Origin: Gossypium raimondii
Taxonomy: Eukaryota; Streptophyta; Magnoliopsida; Malvales; Malvaceae
Assembly (NCBI RefSeq): GCF_025698545.1
Contig: NC_068569.1
Location: 16,182,001 to 16,246,000, forward strand
DNA: 64,000 nt
Reading direction: 5' to 3'
Below, piece after piece: positions 11,873 through 24,377 of this stretch. Below the pieces are notes generated by a model. The model saw nothing but the letters and a program-made list of their open reading frames with translations, did no database searches and was not told where the DNA came from. How positions within the stretch are numbered: position 1 is the stretch's first letter; each line of letters begins with the position of its first letter. The translations under genes were made by a program, and so were the position numbers.

Positions 11873-12315
11873 GGCTTTTAGCGGCGCCTTTAGCGGCGTT
11901 TGGACAAAAAACGCCACTAAAAATAAAGCAGTAGCGGCGCTTTTGGAAAAACGCCGCTAAAGGTCGATCATTTGCGGCGATTTTTAAAAAACGCCGCTAA
12001 AAATAAGCATTAGCGGCGTTTGTCCAAAAGCGCCGCAAAAAGCCTAAGCCCAACTGCACCGTTTTCTGAGTTTTTTGGGGTCTTTAGCGGCATTTTCTGA
12101 AAAGCGCCGCTAATGATCAGGTCTTTAGCGGTGTTTTTGAATAAGCGCCGCTAATGCTCAGGTCTTTAGCGGCATTTTTGAATAAGCGCCGCTAATACTC
12201 AGGTCTTTAGCGGCATTTTTGAATAAGCGCCGCTAATGATCAGGTCTTTAGCGGCGTTTTTAATAAGCGCCGCTAATGCTCGACTTTTAGCGGCGTTTTT
12301 GAGGAAGCGCGCAAA
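11873..12315. repeat. CACTA left subterminal array of GCGGCGTTTT motifs
   Basis: About a dozen copies of a TTTAGCGGCGTTTTT-type motif alternate with the complementary AAAAGCGCCGCTAA. Each pair forms a small inverted repeat of roughly 40-50 bp. Such subterminal repeats are the binding sites of the TNPA-type protein in known En/Spm elements; binding here is inferred. Confidence 0.8.
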
Positions 12316-12639
12316 AACATTTTATCTATCTATTTGCTATGTAATTTGTTTATTTATATTAATTAAAATCCAATTTATTTTTAATTGAATATTTGTTAAA
12401 ATGGATAAATTTGAAATAATGACACGTAAAAATAATTTGAAATAAAAACATAGAAAAATATTTGTTAAAATAGAGAAATTAAAATACTATTATTTAAAAT
12501 AATTTTAAAATTTTTGGGTACATAATTGATTGATTTTTAATTTAAATATTAAATAATTTCAAATATAATTGTAAAAGATACGATAGTATTAATTTTGAAA
12601 TATTTAATTTAATTATCATTATAGTTTAGGGTATATATA

Positions 12640-13093
12640 TATATGGTTAATTTAGGATTTAGTAGGGCCGGTTTAAGAGTTACAATTTTAAGGTTTATAG
12701 ATTATGGAATTAGGGATTTTGATTTAAGGGTTGTGATTTAAGGTTTATTTAGGGGTTAGGGGTTAGAGTTAGGGGTTAAAGGTTAGAAGTTTAGGGTTTA
12801 TGAATTCGGTGTTAGGTTAGAATTTAGGGTTTAGACTAATTAATATATTTTATATTATATAATATTAAATAATGTTTAGGGGTTAGGGATTTAGGGTTAG
12901 GGTTTAGGATTAATTTAGATTAATTAGTGTTTTTTAATTTATATATTAAATAATATTTAGGGGTTAGTGATTCGGGGTCGAGTTAGGGTTTAGGATTTAG
13001 ATTAATTAGTGTTTTTTAATTTATATATTAAATAATGTTTAGAGGTTAGGGGTTAGTGATTCGGGGTCGAGTTAGGGTTTAGGATTTAGATTA
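12640..13093 (+). repeat. Degenerate TTTAGGG-like and roughly 100-bp tandem repeats, continuing after the LTR
   Basis: The segment is rich in TTAGGG/TTTAGGGTTTAG-like words and contains repeated units with GATTAATTAGTGTTTTTTAA and TTCGGGGTCGAGTTAGGG. The array resumes at 16251-16440, on the other side of the solo LTR. It is a telomere-like simple repeat inside the CACTA element, not a telomere. Confidence 0.6.
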
Positions 13094-16000
13094 TGTAACA
13101 CCCTTTAACCCTAAACCATCGCTGGAACAGGGTTACGGAGCATTACCGGATATATCAGATAACTTATAACTAGTTCACAATTAAATAACAGATATAGCAT
13201 ACTTGTATCAAATATGTCATATTGGTTCCATTTCATACTTATAACCAATATAAACATCATTCTACAACCGTAATAACAAAACTTTTATACTTAACCTATA
13301 CATCACCTAGGTACATGCCACATTATCAAACAAAGGTACATCACTAAAATTTCTCCGAGGTCGGGACTACTCGGATCTTTGGACCGAACAACGGATTTCT
13401 ACTAACCCGCAACGCATACGGAAACAACCGTGACACGAGCATGGGAATACTCAAATGGTATTACTATAATTCAAATTAATAACATTAATCGGTAAATTAT
13501 ATACATTTAATTTATGTCTATAATTATTCATTAATTATCTCGTAAATAAAACCAACTTGATAATTAATAACAATAAGCAATATTTCAATTCTTGTATTTA
13601 ATTGTATTCATACATTATTTCACTATCTCAATTCTATTGGATTTTCAACATCTCATTCTAGTAACTCATTCCAATTTATACAAATTCAATCACTTTATCA
13701 ACTCATTCATTATCATTTCTATTTATATTCATTTTATACTTTTAATCTTTTAATAATCAAATTAAACGTTTAAACCAACATGTTTCAATAATAATAATAA
13801 CTAATTTTATAAAATTTTATTCAAATTAACTCATACACTATTTTTTTATTATTATTTCAATTTATACCATTAATCTTTCAATAAACATTCATATATTAAA
13901 TCAACTTGTTTCAACAACAATAATAATAATAATAACTATCTTTCAATTCGATTCGTTCATTTTAAATCAATTTACACATATAATCTTTTAACACTCAATT
14001 TATACATTAAATCCATAAATAAATTTCAATAACTTGTATTCAATTAAATTCACATATAATTTCACTATTCAAATCATTTAATTTTCACTCCTCATTTTTC
14101 AACAAAAGCTATTTCAAATTGCTTTTCTTCATTTAGATTTTACATCATCTCTTACTACCAAAATCATTTCATGAATTATATCATTATCTATTTCTTGAAC
14201 CCATGGTTCATACATTTCATTTTCTATATCTCAATTTAATCTTTCTTTTCGATTCATATTCAAGATCATTCAATAAAATTTATATTATCAAAATTATTCA
14301 TTTACCCTATTAACTTGACTCGGACTCGACAGATACGCTGGATTCCACCCAAACACACCGAATATCCAACCAAAACACACACGAAATAAATATAAATCCT
14401 CCATAACACACCCAATATATCATATCCTCCCAAACACACCAATAAGGCATTAAATGCCTCTTCGGATAAACCGAAGCATATAATAACATAATCATCTTCT
14501 CGGCCGAGCTACAAATCTCCTCATCACATCACAAATCCTATGGCATGCCATTTGTATCCAATCTAGTCCGATAAGTTAATAGGGTATTCGAATCACATTT
14601 CAATTCAATCACTTTCTCATACTTTCAATTCCAATTTAATCACAATTTAATTCAATACATTTTTCATCTTCCAATCAGTATACCATCAAATGCTCATACA
14701 TATTCATACTTCATTTAATTTCATTCAATTCACATACGATTCAATATCATTTAATTCAATATCAATATTCACCTTATTTTTATTTACTAAACATATTATT
14801 CAAAATTCAACAATTGCTATTAATAAATTCAATATCAATACGTATTTATCATTCAATTCAATCATGATACTTACTTCAATTTGCTTATCATGTATATTAA
14901 TTTAAATTTTAACAATTAATAATTAAATTCGAATTATGGTAATACTAACCGTAAATTTTCTCGAGTCACTCCTTGATCACCTTCCCCTTTCCTTTCTCGG
15001 CAATGACTCTTGCACGACATTAGCTACGTAATTAAACAATTAAAAATTATTAATACACAATTTCATTAAAATATTTCCATTTATACCTAAACTTTACCTA
15101 AATTCTAATTTAATCCCTTATCAATACTAATTTTATTTTCCCAATCTAACTCCATATGCTCTCTTAATTCTTACTATAAATTCACTTTAACTCTTCATTT
15201 TCACCATAAATCCTTAATTTCGAAATTCTCTCAATTTAGTCCCTATTAATTCAAAGCCTATAATTTATTTTACAAATCAACCTTTTACTAACTTTTAACT
15301 TGAAATTTAATCAATTTAACCCTTAATTCTTTCATTTATTCAACATAATCAATGTCTAGAAATATAATAACTTCTCAAATTTCAACATAAATCCAATAAT
15401 ACTTTGTTCTAGAATACCAAAAACTAAAAAATTATAAGAAAATGACTTAATTTAACTTACCAATTAAGCTTGAAAGCTTGAAATCCCAAATTTTCTTCCT
15501 TTCCTTCCCTTTTTTTTTTTTTCTTTCCTTTCCTTCTTTCCTTCTCTGTTTCGTTTGCCTATTCTGTTTCTATTCCTCTTTTTCCATCTTTTATTTCTTT
15601 TATTTAATTAGTTTAATATAATAACAATAAAATAATAATATAAAATTACTTACTTAAATAATAAGTAAATATGTAATCATTACTAATATATATGTATCTC
15701 ATTTTTCCACATGTCATCCTATACACCATGCATTTGTCAACAATTTTGTTTATTTAAAAATATAGTAATATAATATAATTAATATAATTTACAATATAAT
15801 AATATAATAATATACTTAAAAAATCTCAGATTTTTACCATGCATATGCCGCCTCATTTATGGGGCTTGGCATATTTACCTATTTAGTCATTTTAACTTTT
15901 CTTTAATCTATAATTAAACTTTTACCCTTATTGCAATTTAGTCCTTTTCAATCAATTAATCATCGGAACATTAAAATTTCTTAACGAAACTTTAATACTA

Positions 16001-16250
16001 CCCTAATGACACTCCGTAAATATTTATAAAAATATTTACAACTCAGTTTATAGTATCGAGGTCTCGATACCTCGTTTTTGACCCAATTTACCTAGTAATT
16101 TCTTTTAAATCACAAAATTCACTCATTCAAAAATATTTCTAAAATCACGCTGAACTTATAATTATTAATTAATAAATTTTTCTAACGTTTTCATCAGATT
16201 TAGTGATCTCAAATCACTATTCTGACACTACTGAAAATTGGGCTGTTACA
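13094..16250 (-). mobile_element. Solo LTR nested in the CACTA element (3,157 bp, TSD GATTA)
   Basis: On the plus strand it starts TGTAACACCC and ends GGGCTGTTACA. Read on the minus strand it starts TGTAACAGCCCAATTTTCAG, which is the start shared with related LTRs in this window, so the element is in minus orientation. Identical 5-bp repeats GATTA flank it (13089-13093 and 16251-16255). No coding region, primer site or second LTR was seen. Terminal sequence and length suggest a large Ty3/gypsy-type LTR; the family assignment is inference. Confidence 0.85.
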
Positions 16251-16674
16251 GATTAATTAGTGTTTTTTAATTTATATATTAAATCATGTTTAGGGTTTAG
16301 GGGTAGGTGTTTGGGGTTTTGGGGTTTGGGGTTTTGGGTTAAGGGTTAAGGGTTAAGAGTTAGTGATTTAAGGTTTAGAGATTAAGGTTTAAGCTCAGAT
16401 TAATTAGTTTTATTAATTTATATATTAAATATGTTCTTAATAATATTTAACCTTAACAATTTGATATTTTTTATATGAATATATATAGGTAATTAATTAT
16501 CTAATTTGGACAGGACCAAAATATAAGAAAAAATAAAAAAATATAAAAAGGAAATAAAAAACTAAAATTTATAATTTTATCAAAAACTTTTAAATATTAC
16601 TTAAAACTTTAATAATTATTTACTAAAAAGTTTAATGAAAATACAATAAATAAATTAATAAATAATGTGAAATT

Positions 16675-17160
16675 TAGCGGCGTAACGCCGCTACTATATA
16701 TACAAATTTTCTAAAACGGCACCGTTTTGGTAAAAGAATTTAAATTCCTGAAGGTAAACATTCCCGGCGTTTTTATAAAAAATGCCACAAAAAATTTCCA
16801 AACTGTTTTGATACGACGTCGTTTCAGTTTATGGATAAAATTTAAAATTTGGAAAAACGGCGCCGTTTCAGTGGAAGAATAGAATCTGTTACTGGCGTTT
16901 TATTGAAAACGCCGCAAGAATATATAAGTGTTTGTAAAAATGGTGTCGGTTTAATTCAGGTAATTAATTTTTGTGGCGTTTTTTCAGAAAACGCCAGAAC
17001 AGGCACTATAATTTATTAAAACGGCACCGTTTCTTTACGTGCTTTAAAATATTAGTGGCGTTTTTGTCTAAAACGCCGCAAATGTGAATACAATAGAGGC
17101 GTTTGTTTTAAAAACGCCGCAAACGAGACTTAAAATTACCTTAAACGGTGCCGTTTCCTA
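16675..17160. repeat. CACTA internal GC-rich repeats with AAACGGYRCCGTTT palindromes
   Basis: GCGGCGTTTT-type motifs continue here and are joined by a second palindrome, AAACGGCACCGTTT and variants. Copies lie at about 16713-16728, 16855-16868, 17018-17032 and 17143-17156, with a related ACGACGTCGT at 16813-16822. They lie just upstream of the likely leader exon of the transposon genes and may be part of its promoter or protein-binding region. Confidence 0.65.
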
Positions 17161-19610
17161 AGAGGACATATTTACTTAATCCCTCCCCTCCGTCTCCTTT
17201 ACCAAAATTTGAAGAAACTTAAGCAGAGTAACAGCAGCGATTCGACAGGGAAGAAAAAAAAATAGCAAGAAAAAAAAAGCCGACATCTCAGGAATCAACA
17301 GAAGTTTGGAATCGATCTTTACACCATTGTTGGGCAAAGCTGCGAGATTTGTATCCCAGGTAAGCCATTTCTGTCGATGACCGATTAAAATTTTAGGATT
17401 TTGTTTATTTGGGATTTAGGGTTTCGATTAAACCGATTCTGTCATAAAAATAAAATTTTAGGGTTTTGTTTATTTGGGATTCAGGGTTTTGTTTATTTGG
17501 AATGAATCGATTGGGAATGGGCAATTTGAATGAAATAATTTTCAGCAGAAGGAATAAATTATTGATGGGTTCTAATATTTATTCATTTGACATTTTTTGC
17601 GCATGTTAATTACAAATTTGTTGAATATTTTTTAAGTTGAAATCATTACGGATTTCATCTATTTGAGTTTAAAGCTGAAGCTTTTGAACTTAGATAATCC
17701 TGTCATTTATCCGGTTTGTTTGAATAATTTCAACTTCCAGTCATTTATCCGGTTTGTTTGAATAAATTCAACTTCCTGTCTGTTTGAATAAATTCAACTT
17801 CCTGTCATTTATCCGGTTTGTTTGAATACTTTCAACTTCCTGTCATTTATCATTACAAATTTGTTGAATATTTTTTGCGCATGGGAATTACTTTTTTTTT
17901 ACTCCCGATAAGTATTAGGTTTAATCCATTTCAGTTGAAATGAATTGAAGTTATGCTTAAATGTATTTGAGTTGTTAACTTATCAAGTCAGATTGGCTCG
18001 GCTTTAAATTTGGGTTAATATAGGTGAGGTAAATTTGGAATATTCCTAGTAACCAAGATGCAGAAGTCCTCCATTGGGAAATATCGGTTCCAACATCTGT
18101 ATGTACAATATACAAACGTGATGATGGGTCAGCCAACCCAGAAAGGCTAATTTATTGAAAGCAAAAATAAAAAGAACAAAAGCAGTTGCTAATGGATCTT
18201 TAAGTTGGTTATATTTTTTTTGTATAGTTTAATTTTTTGGTTATATTTTAGTTGTATAGTTTAATTATTATTTTTCATGTTTAGAAGGGAGTTTTTTTTA
18301 CCATTTTAGCTAAATTTGCACTTGACTTTGCGACTTATTACATTATTTGATGTTTAAATTTAAGAATTGCTATTCATAAGCGCAATTGTTTTAAACTATT
18401 AAAATTGAATATAATTCTTAAATAACTTTATATATTTGAGTAATTGAATAAATTATTGGCGAATCATTTAATCGGTTTAGCATTTATAAATTGAATTAAA
18501 TATACCAAACTTTAGATTTAAAATTTTCATGCCAAATGACCTAACCTCCCCTGTATTTGATAGATTCTTCTCCGAAATTTTTTAACTATAAATTGATTCC
18601 TATAGTATGAAGTAGTTAATTAATTGAAATTAATGTTAGTGCCTATGTTAATACTGATGTTGTTAAATTTGACTTGAGAGACGTAAAAGCCATGTTTTTA
18701 GTCAAGTCTTGACCGAAATTATTGGAAATTTGGTTTCGTGTTGTGATCACCAAAAATATAGCATAATTAAAATATGTATATAGCTTCAATGAAATAAAAT
18801 AAAAAAATCCAGTGCATATATAGTTAGATGACAAAATTCATTGGTCATATGCAGTCAAATAATATAGAAATGCTTAATCCAGTGCATTTCATGGATGAAA
18901 CATCTTATTTGTTTATATGACAAAATTCATTGGTCATATGCAGTCAATTTCTTCCATAAGCTTCTCAGCCTCTTTCGCTGCATAAGTCGTCTATTCTTTG
19001 GCGTGGAAGGTAAATTTTCATTCTTCTGTTGTAATGTATCAGCGTCAGTTAATCATGTAGAAATAAGTTTGAAGATAAATAAGTTTGAAAATAATGAAAA
19101 TACCTTAGTGGTAAACTTGTAGAAATAAGTTTGAAGATAAATAAGTTTGAAGATATAATTGAGTTACTTGAGTTTGAACTTAATTAAACTCGTTTACCAC
19201 TTTTTGTATTAAAATAGTTAACTTACATAACTTAATTAATTAATATTATATATAACTTACATAACTTACAACTTACATAACTTACATTAATATTATACAT
19301 AAATTACATAACTTAATTAATTAAAACACAGAATTACATAACTTACATTAATATTATACATAAATTACATTAATATTAATTAATTAATATTATACATAAA
19401 TTACATAACTTAATTAATTAATATTATACATAAATTACATAGCTTGCATTAATATTATACATAACTTGCATTAATAAATTCTTGGCGGACCCGTTTTCTA
19501 TCGATGGATGTATCCCATAGAAATGTGTTAATTACAATATTTAAAATTTTCCTTCATTCACCTATATGCCTTTAGTTACAACTTTTGATAATGTTGTATA
19601 CTGTGTTTAG
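17160..19610 (+). other. CACTA: leader region and degenerate sequence; transposase core missing
   Basis: A relatively GC-rich stretch at 17165-17359 ends at a good donor (CCCAG/GTAAGC) and could be a noncoding leader exon. The Transposase_21 domain expected between here and 19611 was not found. Instead there are tandem units of about 50 bp with TTCAACTTCCTGTCATTTAT (17715-17850), a duplicated 31-bp segment (18828-18858 and 18917-18947), and AT-rich units with TTACATAACTTA (19190-19480). Confidence 0.5.
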
Positions 19611-20839
19611 GTTCCTATCCAAATTAAAGTCTTATTGCCGCAACAAGCGTTATCCAGAAGGATCGATTGCTGAAGGCTACTTGGCAGAGGAATGTATGAC
19701 CTTCTGTTCAAGATATTTGGAAGATGTTGAAACAAGGTTGAACAGACCAAATAGAAATGCTGGACTCACGGATCATAACTTTGCCGATAATTATTTGTTC
19801 CAAAGTTTTGGAGAACCAATCGGTAAAGTTGAAATTGCAGAATTAGATGATTTATCGTAGGTTCAAGCACATCGATATGTTCTGTTTCACCACGAATCAA
19901 TGGAACCTTTACGCAAGTAAGTTCTAGAAATTTGATAAATAGTCATCATTTAAAAATTGTTTATAGTCTAACAAACTAAACATATTTTTAACATAGTGAG
20001 TACAAACAAATATTGAGATCTCGTTCGCGCTCCCGAAGAACACAACATCGAGATATCAATAAGTTGTTTACAGAATCTTTTCATGAATGGTTAAGCAAAA
20101 CAGTATGTAATTGGAGCTTTCACCGACAAATAATAATATTTACTCAAAACATTTTTAATTACTCAATTTACTTTCCATTCAATAGGTTTGGAGTGGGAAG
20201 AACGTCACCGACGAAGTTAAATGGCTTTCCCAAGGTCCAAATCGGGTGGTTAAAAGATATAGTGCATTCCTCATAAACGGATTCAGATTTCATACAAAAT
20301 ATCGCGAGAGATTGAGGAGAACGCAAAATTGTGGAATAGTGGTTAATTCCTCAATTACAAGTTATGTTAGTGCTAGGGACAATAATCCTGTTGAGGGAAA
20401 TGTGGAATATTTTGGACTTCTTACTGACATAATTGAGTTGGATTACTACGGCAAATGGAAAGTTGTTTTATTTCGAGGTGGTTGGGCCGATGTTAATACT
20501 GCACGTGGAATCAAGCAAGATCAATTTGGTTTCACAATGGTAAACTTCGCTCGATTGATTCACACAGGACAACAATTGATTGATGAGCCGTATGTATTTT
20601 CTTCTCAAGTCAAACAAGTTTTTTACTCAAAAGACCCAACTAATGAGGGTTGGTACGTTGTACTCCGTAACATCCCTAGAGACTTGTTTGACAAGGGCAG
20701 TGGAAGTAGAGATGACATTGACGACAGAACACAAACTTTGCCATTTCCAGAACAGAACTTAAACGAAAACATCCCTAGTACTAGTACACAATTTCAATGG
20801 GTCCGCCAGGATATAGATGAAGAGATTTACGAATTATAA
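19611..20839 (+). pseudogene. CACTA TNP2-type transposase, C-terminal part (DUF4218/DUF4216-like)
   Basis: Three exons are visible: 19611-19916, 19997-20102 and 20186-20839. The first contains NKRYPEGSIAEGYLAEEC and TFCSRYLE, typical of the DUF4218 region of plant CACTA transposases. It has an in-frame TAG at 19858-19860 where a tryptophan codon is expected before VQAHRYVLF. Exon 3 has the DUF4216 pattern, with FGLLTDIIELDYYGKW, VLFRGGWADV and FSSQVKQVFY. It ends with an acidic tail (DIDEEIYEL). The N-terminal catalytic domain is absent upstream. With the stop, this cannot make a working transposase. Confidence 0.85.
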
Positions 20840-20965
20840 TGTAGTAAGCTTTTACGATTATCTAATTACATCTACGAATGATGATATTTCAACTATTTTA
20901 TATGTGATATTATTGTTGTAATTGTACACTAAGTTTTCAACTAATTTATTTGTATTGCAGATAAA

Positions 20966-22677
20966 ATGCCTAGAAGAAAAGTGCGATCGCACCGCATTGT
21001 TCAAGGTACTCCAAACTCAGCGGAAACAAACAGCACTGAACAACAGACTTCTTGTTTGTTTTTTTTTAATTTCGTATATTACAATACTTTTATTTTTCAG
21101 ATGAAACTAGTGGGACGTGGAGAGGTCGCGGATGTACGGTACTGAGCGATTTATACGACCTAGATCCAGTCGAGCGTGTCCAAGTATCCAGTAATAGCTT
21201 TGGTCAGCCTGTTGGATCAGAAGCTCACCTTTTAGCAGGATACATGGGCATTCTAGCACGAAATGCAAATATGTTGCCAATTAACTTCGAGTCATGGCAT
21301 AAAGTGCCCGAGAGTAACAAGAACCAAGCTCTCGATAACATTAAGGTAACAAAACGTGTATGTCATTTATAATACTTGGGTTTAAGTTTCGTTTACATTT
21401 ACTTTCTTAAGTTGTGTTTTTTGTAAGCGAGATTTGCTCAAGAGGTCTCCGATGCTTATGTAAAGAAGGCATTGGGAAAAAGATGGAGAGACCATAAGAG
21501 CACTTTAAAGAAAGACTATTTTAAGACAAAAACAACACTCGACGAGAGATTACAAAATGTCCCACGGAATCTTTGAGGTACCGATGGGAAGAGGTCGTTA
21601 GATTTTGGACTTGAAGAAAGGAGAGGTATGTGTAACTTATAAAATTTTGTAATTATTTTGGTGTATAGTATTTCCTAATTAACGTACTAATAATTTCATA
21701 ATGTAGGATCGTGAAGAAGTTGGAAAACAAAGTAGGCAGCAACAAAAATTCACTCACACAGCTGGGTCGAAAAGTTTTGCGTGTGTAGCTCATGCAGAGG
21801 TATTTTCAATTTTTTAATATTGGCAGATATTTATTACTTACTTACATTAATATTTTTACTATTGTATTGTAGGAACTGTCGTCCGGTCAAAAAGTTGGAT
21901 GCCTTCAACTTTTTGACATTACACATAGGAAGAAAGATGGAAACCCTATGACTCCTGAAGCTGCAGAAATTATGGTACGTTTGCTTAATTATTACAATTT
22001 CACTTGTTTTAATTATTTATAGTGTTTATTTTCTAATGATTTATTTCATTTATTGTAATGCAAATATTGTTAAGTTATGTTGCATTGGGTTTTTTAATAT
22101 ATATTGCGTTCCTAACTATTTGATTTATTTTTTAGGAAAAATTAAAGGATAAAAAGGCGGAGTACGAAGCGATTGCTTCCAGTGATAGTTCTGTTCATAT
22201 TGACGACATTGATAACCGGATTATCACTAAAGTTTTGGGTCCTGAAAGGTATGGTCGGGTTCGATTCAATGATCTTTTGTTAACCCATCCCAATATTTTA
22301 GATCTAGCTCGCAATAATATATGCCTTTGGGGAGTCGAGCCGAAGCTGAAGTTCAGAGGTTAAGAGACCAGATGGCTCAGATGCAAGCGACAACAATTGA
22401 GCAAATTACACAACTTAAAGCGGAGGCAACATCGAGAGAAGCTAAAGTTCAAAAAAGATATGAAGAACTCCACTACAATCGAAAGCGAGATCTGAATGAG
22501 AGAAGTCGAGGTTCAACGAAAGTATGAAGAACTTCACAGAAGACTTAAAGCGAGACGACAAGAAGAAAGCAAAAGCGGCGAGAGAAGTACAGCTACTGAG
22601 GAGAAGCGAGAGGCTACAATGAGGAAAGCAGAGCGGCGTCAAAAGTTCGATGAACTCCAAAGCAGCTTCAAAGTATG
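20966..22677 (+). pseudogene. CACTA TNPA-like protein gene (Transposase_24, Ptta/En/Spm type)
   Basis: The ATG at 20966 starts MPRRKVRSHRIVQGTPNS. Further exons encode TWRGRGCTVLSDLYDL, GSEAHLLAGYMGILARN, FAQEVSDAYVKKALGKRWRDHKS, DITHRKKDGNPMTPEAAE and LGPERYGRVRF, then a charged coiled-coil-like C-terminus rich in RLRDQMAQMQ and YEEL repeats. This is the plant Ptta/En/Spm accessory-protein pattern; in En/Spm the TNPA product binds subterminal repeats. A frameshift with a following TGA lies near 21570-21630, and further frameshifts occur near 22310 and 22490. The copy is broken. Confidence 0.82.
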
Positions 22678-22929
22678 ATGAAGATGTTTAAAGAAATTAG
22701 CAATACCGTCTTAGACTATCGTGTAAATATACTTGATTTTGACTTTTAATTATCATTTTAACTTTTAATATTTTGTAAGAATAATACTAATTTTATTTTA
22801 TTTATTGATATTTATTATATTATTTGTTTAATATATAGATTTATTACATTTGGCTGGTTTAGATATGATTTCTTCTGATTTGTTTTTACAGGAGGACAGA
22901 AAATATAAAAAATTTTATTTTACAAATCT

Positions 22930-23440
22930 GCCAAATTTAGTGGCGTTTTTTAAAAAAAATGCCACTAAAGGTGTTGGCCTTTAGTGGCGTTTTTGGTCAA
23001 AGCGCCGCTAAAGATAAGGGTCTTTAGCGGTGTTTGTGGAAAAAGCGCCACTAAAGATCAAGGTCTTTAGCGGCGTTTGTGGGGAAAGCGCCGCTATAGA
23101 TCAGGGTCTATTGCGGCGTTTGAGGGGAAAGCGCCACTAAAGATTAGGTTCTTTCATGGCGTTTGAGAGAAAAACGACGCTAAAGACCCTGATCTTTAGC
23201 GGCGCTTCTCCCAAAAACGCCGCTAAAGATCAGGGTTTTTAGCGGCGCTTTAGTCTTAGTCTTCAGCGGCGTTTGTGCTAGAAACACCGCTATAGACCAA
23301 CACCTTTAGCGGCTTTTATTTCTAAAAACGCCGCTAAAGTTAGCGGCGCATTCATTAGCGGCTTCTGTTGCGACGCTTTTCAAAGCGCCGCTAAAAGTAT
23401 CTGCGGCGCTAAAAAGCGCCGCTAAAGGCCTAAAAAGCGC
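22930..23440. repeat. CACTA right subterminal array of GCGGCGTTT motifs
   Basis: Alternating TTTAGCGGCGTTT and AGCGCCGCTAAAG motifs recur about every 40-60 bp up to the right terminal inverted repeat. This mirrors the left array at 11873-12315. Some copies have TTTAGTGGCG variants. Confidence 0.8.
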
Positions 23441-23466
23441 CGCTAAAAGCCCGTTTTGGTGTAGTG

Positions 23467-24377
23467 TTTTGTGACAAATGATTTATAAAAATATTTTGTG
23501 CATTTTCTTATATTTCGCTTAAAAGAAAATAAAATTATTCTTCTAAAAATTGTCTTTCTCTTTTATAAGGCATAATATATTTTTTAAAAAGAACTATGTT
23601 ATGAATAACATGATTTTTATATAAAAATTAATATAAATATGCAAAATATTATTGCATTAATAACAAATTTTAAAATTTATCATTAATCATATATAATGGA
23701 TTATTAATATATTTTATATAATTTATTATTTTGAACAAATATTAAATATTAAAATTTTATTTTAATAATAAAATTAGCAAAATAATTTTAAATTTTAAAT
23801 AATATCCTTAATGTTTTATTGAAAATAATTTAGATTAATATTTTAATAATAAATATAATTTATAAATATTTAGTAACAAATATTTTATAACATAAATTAT
23901 GAATATTTTAATAATATAAAATAATATTTGTTTAAATTCTTCTTAACTCCATTGATTTTTCAACTCCAATGTGTCACTATCAACTCTCATACAACTTAAA
24001 ATTTAAGTTTTAATTGGACATTAAATATTATTAAGACTATATAAGATAATATAGTTATTGTAAGATAAATTTCAGATTTAAGTTTTAATTAGGTATTAAT
24101 TATTATTAAGTCAATATAAAAATATATAGTTATGGAAAAGAGATATGCTTCAATAATATTTAATTTAAGTTTTAATTAGGCAATAGATTGTTATTAAGTT
24201 TATATAAGATAAATTTTGGTTGACAAAAGGTAATGCTTCCATAATATTTAATTTTAGTTTAATTAGGTCAAGCAAAAAAATTAATTAGGCATTGGTAATT
24301 ATTGATAATATATAAAATAAATTTAAGTTAAAGATATTATCTTGGTTTTTGTCAAATTCGTTTTTTTTACTGTGCAG
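23467..24377. other. KO intron 2, 3' part after the CACTA element
   Basis: Strongly AT-rich. Between about 23999 and 24340 a unit containing AAGTTTTAATTAGGCATTA and TATTATTAAG recurs three to four times in diverged form. No coding sequence was seen before the exon 3 acceptor. Confidence 0.5.

Larger units (their letters stand above)
11858..23466 (+). mobile_element. CACTA (En/Spm-type) DNA transposon, 11.6 kb, in KO intron 2
   Basis: Terminal inverted repeats of about 30 bp begin CACTACATCAAAACAGGCTT at the left; the right end read on the minus strand begins CACTACACCAAAACGGGCTT. Both run into AGCGGCG. The 3-bp target duplication TTT (11855-11857 and 23467-23469) matches CACTA elements. Dense subterminal arrays of TAGCGGCGTTTTT and its complement lie inside both ends. 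The interior holds remnants of two genes on the plus strand: the C-terminal part of a TNP2/TNPD-type transposase gene, and a TNPA-like gene (Transposase_24 type). A 3.16-kb solo LTR is nested at 13094-16250. Both genes have stops or frameshifts and the catalytic transposase core is missing, so the copy is not autonomous. Confidence 0.93.

Noticed and set aside
12640..13093. Interstitial telomere
   Set aside because: The TTTAGGG words are degenerate, mixed with another repeat, and part of the CACTA element.
13094..16250. DNA transposon with inverted ends TGTAACA/TGTTACA
   Set aside because: The inverted match is only the 5'-TG..CA-3' type LTR ends; the 5-bp target repeats and related LTR starts elsewhere fit an LTR better.
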